The notes beneath the pieces are model-generated. The model saw only the letters and a list, made by a program, of their open reading frames with translations, was not told the DNA's origin and did no database searches. Positions 22,095-23,231 of a DNA stretch of 23,231 nucleotides are shown one piece after another. The position numbers and the translations under genes were made by a program. The DNA is from Bacillota bacterium (lineage in GTDB: Bacteria > Bacillota > Clostridia > Christensenellales > Aristaeellaceae), in assembly GCA_023413135.1 (NCBI GenBank), contig JAEZQK010000128.1:1-23231 (forward strand), given 5' to 3'. The stretch's first letter is position 1. Each line of letters opens with the position of its first letter.

Positions 22095-22278
22095 TTATTT
22101 GTATGAAACAATCTTTTTATCCATGCAGGTGGTGAAAAACCAAATGCCCAGGGCTGTCTTTGCATCGCGAAGCTCTCCCGCCATTATCCCGGACGGCGCA
22201 ATGGAAGGGATCTTCCCCCGCAAAGATCAGCTTTCCGGCGGGGATCTCCCAGGTCATCCGGTCATATGATTTTGCCAT
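22095..22278 (-). pseudogene. Decayed NUDIX hydrolase (ADP-ribose pyrophosphatase type)
   Basis: From 22278 on the minus strand one frame reads WEIPAGKLIFAGEDP followed by FHCAVRD, closely matching the start of the Nudix box region of ADP-ribose pyrophosphatases (WEIPAGKLxxGEDPxxCAxRE). The REXXEEXG catalytic helix is then lost. In the +1 frame the sequence resumes as IMAGELRDAKTALGIWF and runs to TAA at 22095-22097, matching the C-terminal GEIRDAKT motif of the same family. An internal deletion of perhaps 80 codons, joined out of frame near 22185, explains both halves. The N-terminal half of the protein is also missing. Confidence 0.6.
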
Positions 22279-22351
22279 CATACGCAACCTTCCGGCGGAA
22301 GAATACTACAATCGTATACATGGCCCACCATAATGAGGAGGGATTTCACAC

Positions 22352-23231
22352 ATGAAAAAGGATCTAAGTTACCCCATTGGCCGTCGCATGCTATCCTTCG
22401 TGATGGTTCTGCTCATGGCCTTCCCATGGGTGTCAACACCCGCCATGGCCGCTTCCGACTGGAGTTATGGTCTTGAAATCAAGATATCCTGGACGGATAT
22501 CAACGGAAACACAGTTGAATCCGAAGCGGCCTCCCAGATCACTTGGGCGCAGGGCGACGTCTTCTGGCTTACGGTGCCCGGTGACGTCCTGCAAAATTCC
22601 CTGACTCTTAAAATCAACAATCCAAATTACCCCGGATATAGCTATACCCCCAACAACGGAGATTCTCTGGGGATAGTAACAGGTGCAGATAATTTGGAAA
22701 GCAACCCTGTTCTTATCAACGTTAATAATGAGAGCGGCAAAACGATTACTGACCCTTCTACTGCCATTCGCCTGTACATTTCCGCCACGCCTAAGCCTCC
22801 TGCCCAAGCCGATATTCGGGTGATATACCAGGGCACCGACGGCACCTCCCTCCGGGGGGACGGTTCCTTCCACGCCGTGGAAGGTCAAGAAAACCGCATC
22901 ACTCCTGAGCAAACCTCCTTCGAAAGCGGCTACACCCTGTCCGCGGAGACTCCCGAGTTCGTCATTACCTTTGATGAAAACGGCCTGCCAAATACGGACA
23001 CTGTTACCTTCCTGTACAATCCTCCCGTGCCGGCAGAGGCTGACATTCGGGTGATATACCAGGGTACCAATGGCGCCTCCCTCCGGGGAGACGGTTCCTT
23101 CCATGCCGTGGAAGGCCAAGAAAACCGCATCACTCCTGAGCAAACCTCCTTCGAAAACGGCTACACCCTGTCCGCGGAGACTCCCGAGTTCGTCATCTCC
23201 TTTGATGAAAACGGCCTGCCCAATACGGACA
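22352..23231 (+). CDS. Secreted surface protein with MucBP-like repeats, 5' part
   Basis: The frame is open from the ATG at 22352 to the window edge (293 codons), so the C-terminus is not visible. GAGGAGGG lies 9 nt upstream. A signal peptide spans about residues 1-33 (RRMLSFVMVLLMAFPW core, cleavage after PAMA). Residues 34-150 are a unique beta-rich region. From residue 154 there are 77-residue repeats beginning ADIRVIYQGT and ending near FLYNPP, which resemble MucBP-type adhesin repeats in pattern. A cell-wall anchor would be expected beyond the window. An adhesion role is inferred from architecture. The long minus-strand open frame here is a shadow of the repeats. Confidence 0.85.
   Translation, partial: MKKDLSYPIGRRMLSFVMVLLMAFPWVSTPAMAASDWSYGLEIKISWTDINGNTVESEAASQITWAQGDVFWLTVPGDVLQNSLTLKINNPNYPGYSYTPNNGDSLGIVTGADNLESNPVLINVNNESGKTITDPSTAIRLYISATPKPPAQADIRVIYQGTDGTSLRGDGSFHAVEGQENRITPEQTSFESGYTLSAETPEFVITFDENGLPNTDTVTFLYNPPVPAEADIRVIYQGTNGASLRGDGSFHAVEGQENRITPEQTSFENGYTLSAETPEFVISFDENGLPNTD
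22811..23231 (+). repeat. Tandem in-frame repeats, period 231 bp
   Basis: The first unit runs from 22811 to 23041 (77 codons). The second begins at 23042 and is cut by the window edge after 190 bases. Over those 190 bases I count about 12 differences, roughly 94 percent identity, many of them silent. More units may follow outside the window. Confidence 0.9.

Noticed and set aside
22433..23143. Minus-strand open frame (236 codons) with internal repeats near the right edge
   Set aside because: Its repeats mirror those of the plus-strand secreted protein, which has a good ribosome binding site and signal peptide and stays open to the edge.

Overview
The window looks like chromosomal DNA of a moderately GC-rich member of the Bacillota, most likely class Clostridia. 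The basis is the ctsR-mcsA-mcsB-clpC heat-shock operon with a CtsR operator, strong AGGAGG-type ribosome binding sites, sigma-A promoters with extended -10 (TGn) elements, and hairpin-plus-T-run terminators. I cannot name a genus from sequence alone. Nothing points to a prophage, plasmid, IS element, CRISPR array, rRNA or tRNA. The region is ordinary core and accessory chromosome, with two decayed genes near its right end.

Layout, left to right. 1-2207 (+): the C-terminal end of a GGDEF protein, a class I SAM methyltransferase and an S51 (peptidase E-like) peptidase, each apparently its own transcription unit. 2403-6911 (-): ctsR-mcsA-mcsB-clpC, driven by a promoter whose start region is covered by a CtsR box. 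7163-8563 (+): a secreted protein of four tandem 109-residue repeats, ending in a strong bidirectional terminator. 8621-12086 (-): three SPFH/band-7 membrane proteins in a row (HflK-like, HflC-like, flotillin). 12431-16938 (+): an XRE-cupin regulator followed by potA-potB-potC-potD, a polyamine ABC importer. Two matching 17-bp palindromic sites lie between its promoter and the first gene. After potD comes a GC-rich, hairpin-rich non-coding element. 17173-18418: a second XRE-cupin regulator diverging from a LysE-type exporter, with overlapping promoters. 18501-18604: a palindromic intergenic element. 18675-20794 (-): psuK-psuG (pseudouridine breakdown) followed by a CopZ-like HMA protein. 20934-21620 (-): an MgtC-family membrane protein with a leader of about 120 nt. 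21814-22278 (-): remnants of a GNAT acetyltransferase and a NUDIX ADP-ribose pyrophosphatase. 22352 to the end (+): the start of a secreted surface protein with near-identical 77-residue repeats, cut by the window edge.

How the genes work together. CtsR, McsA, McsB and ClpC form one protein-quality-control circuit: the repressor, its arginine kinase and activator, and the unfoldase that feeds ClpP. The SPFH operon probably builds membrane-microdomain scaffolds. The first XRE-cupin protein most likely senses polyamine status and controls potABCD. The second probably controls the divergent exporter. PsuK and PsuG convert pseudouridine to uracil and ribose 5-phosphate.

I did not find a clearly new multi-gene system. 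The observations most worth following up are the paired palindromes ahead of the pot operon, the structured element after potD, the exact-period repeat proteins, the three-SPFH operon without a visible NfeD partner, and the two overlooked pseudogenes.
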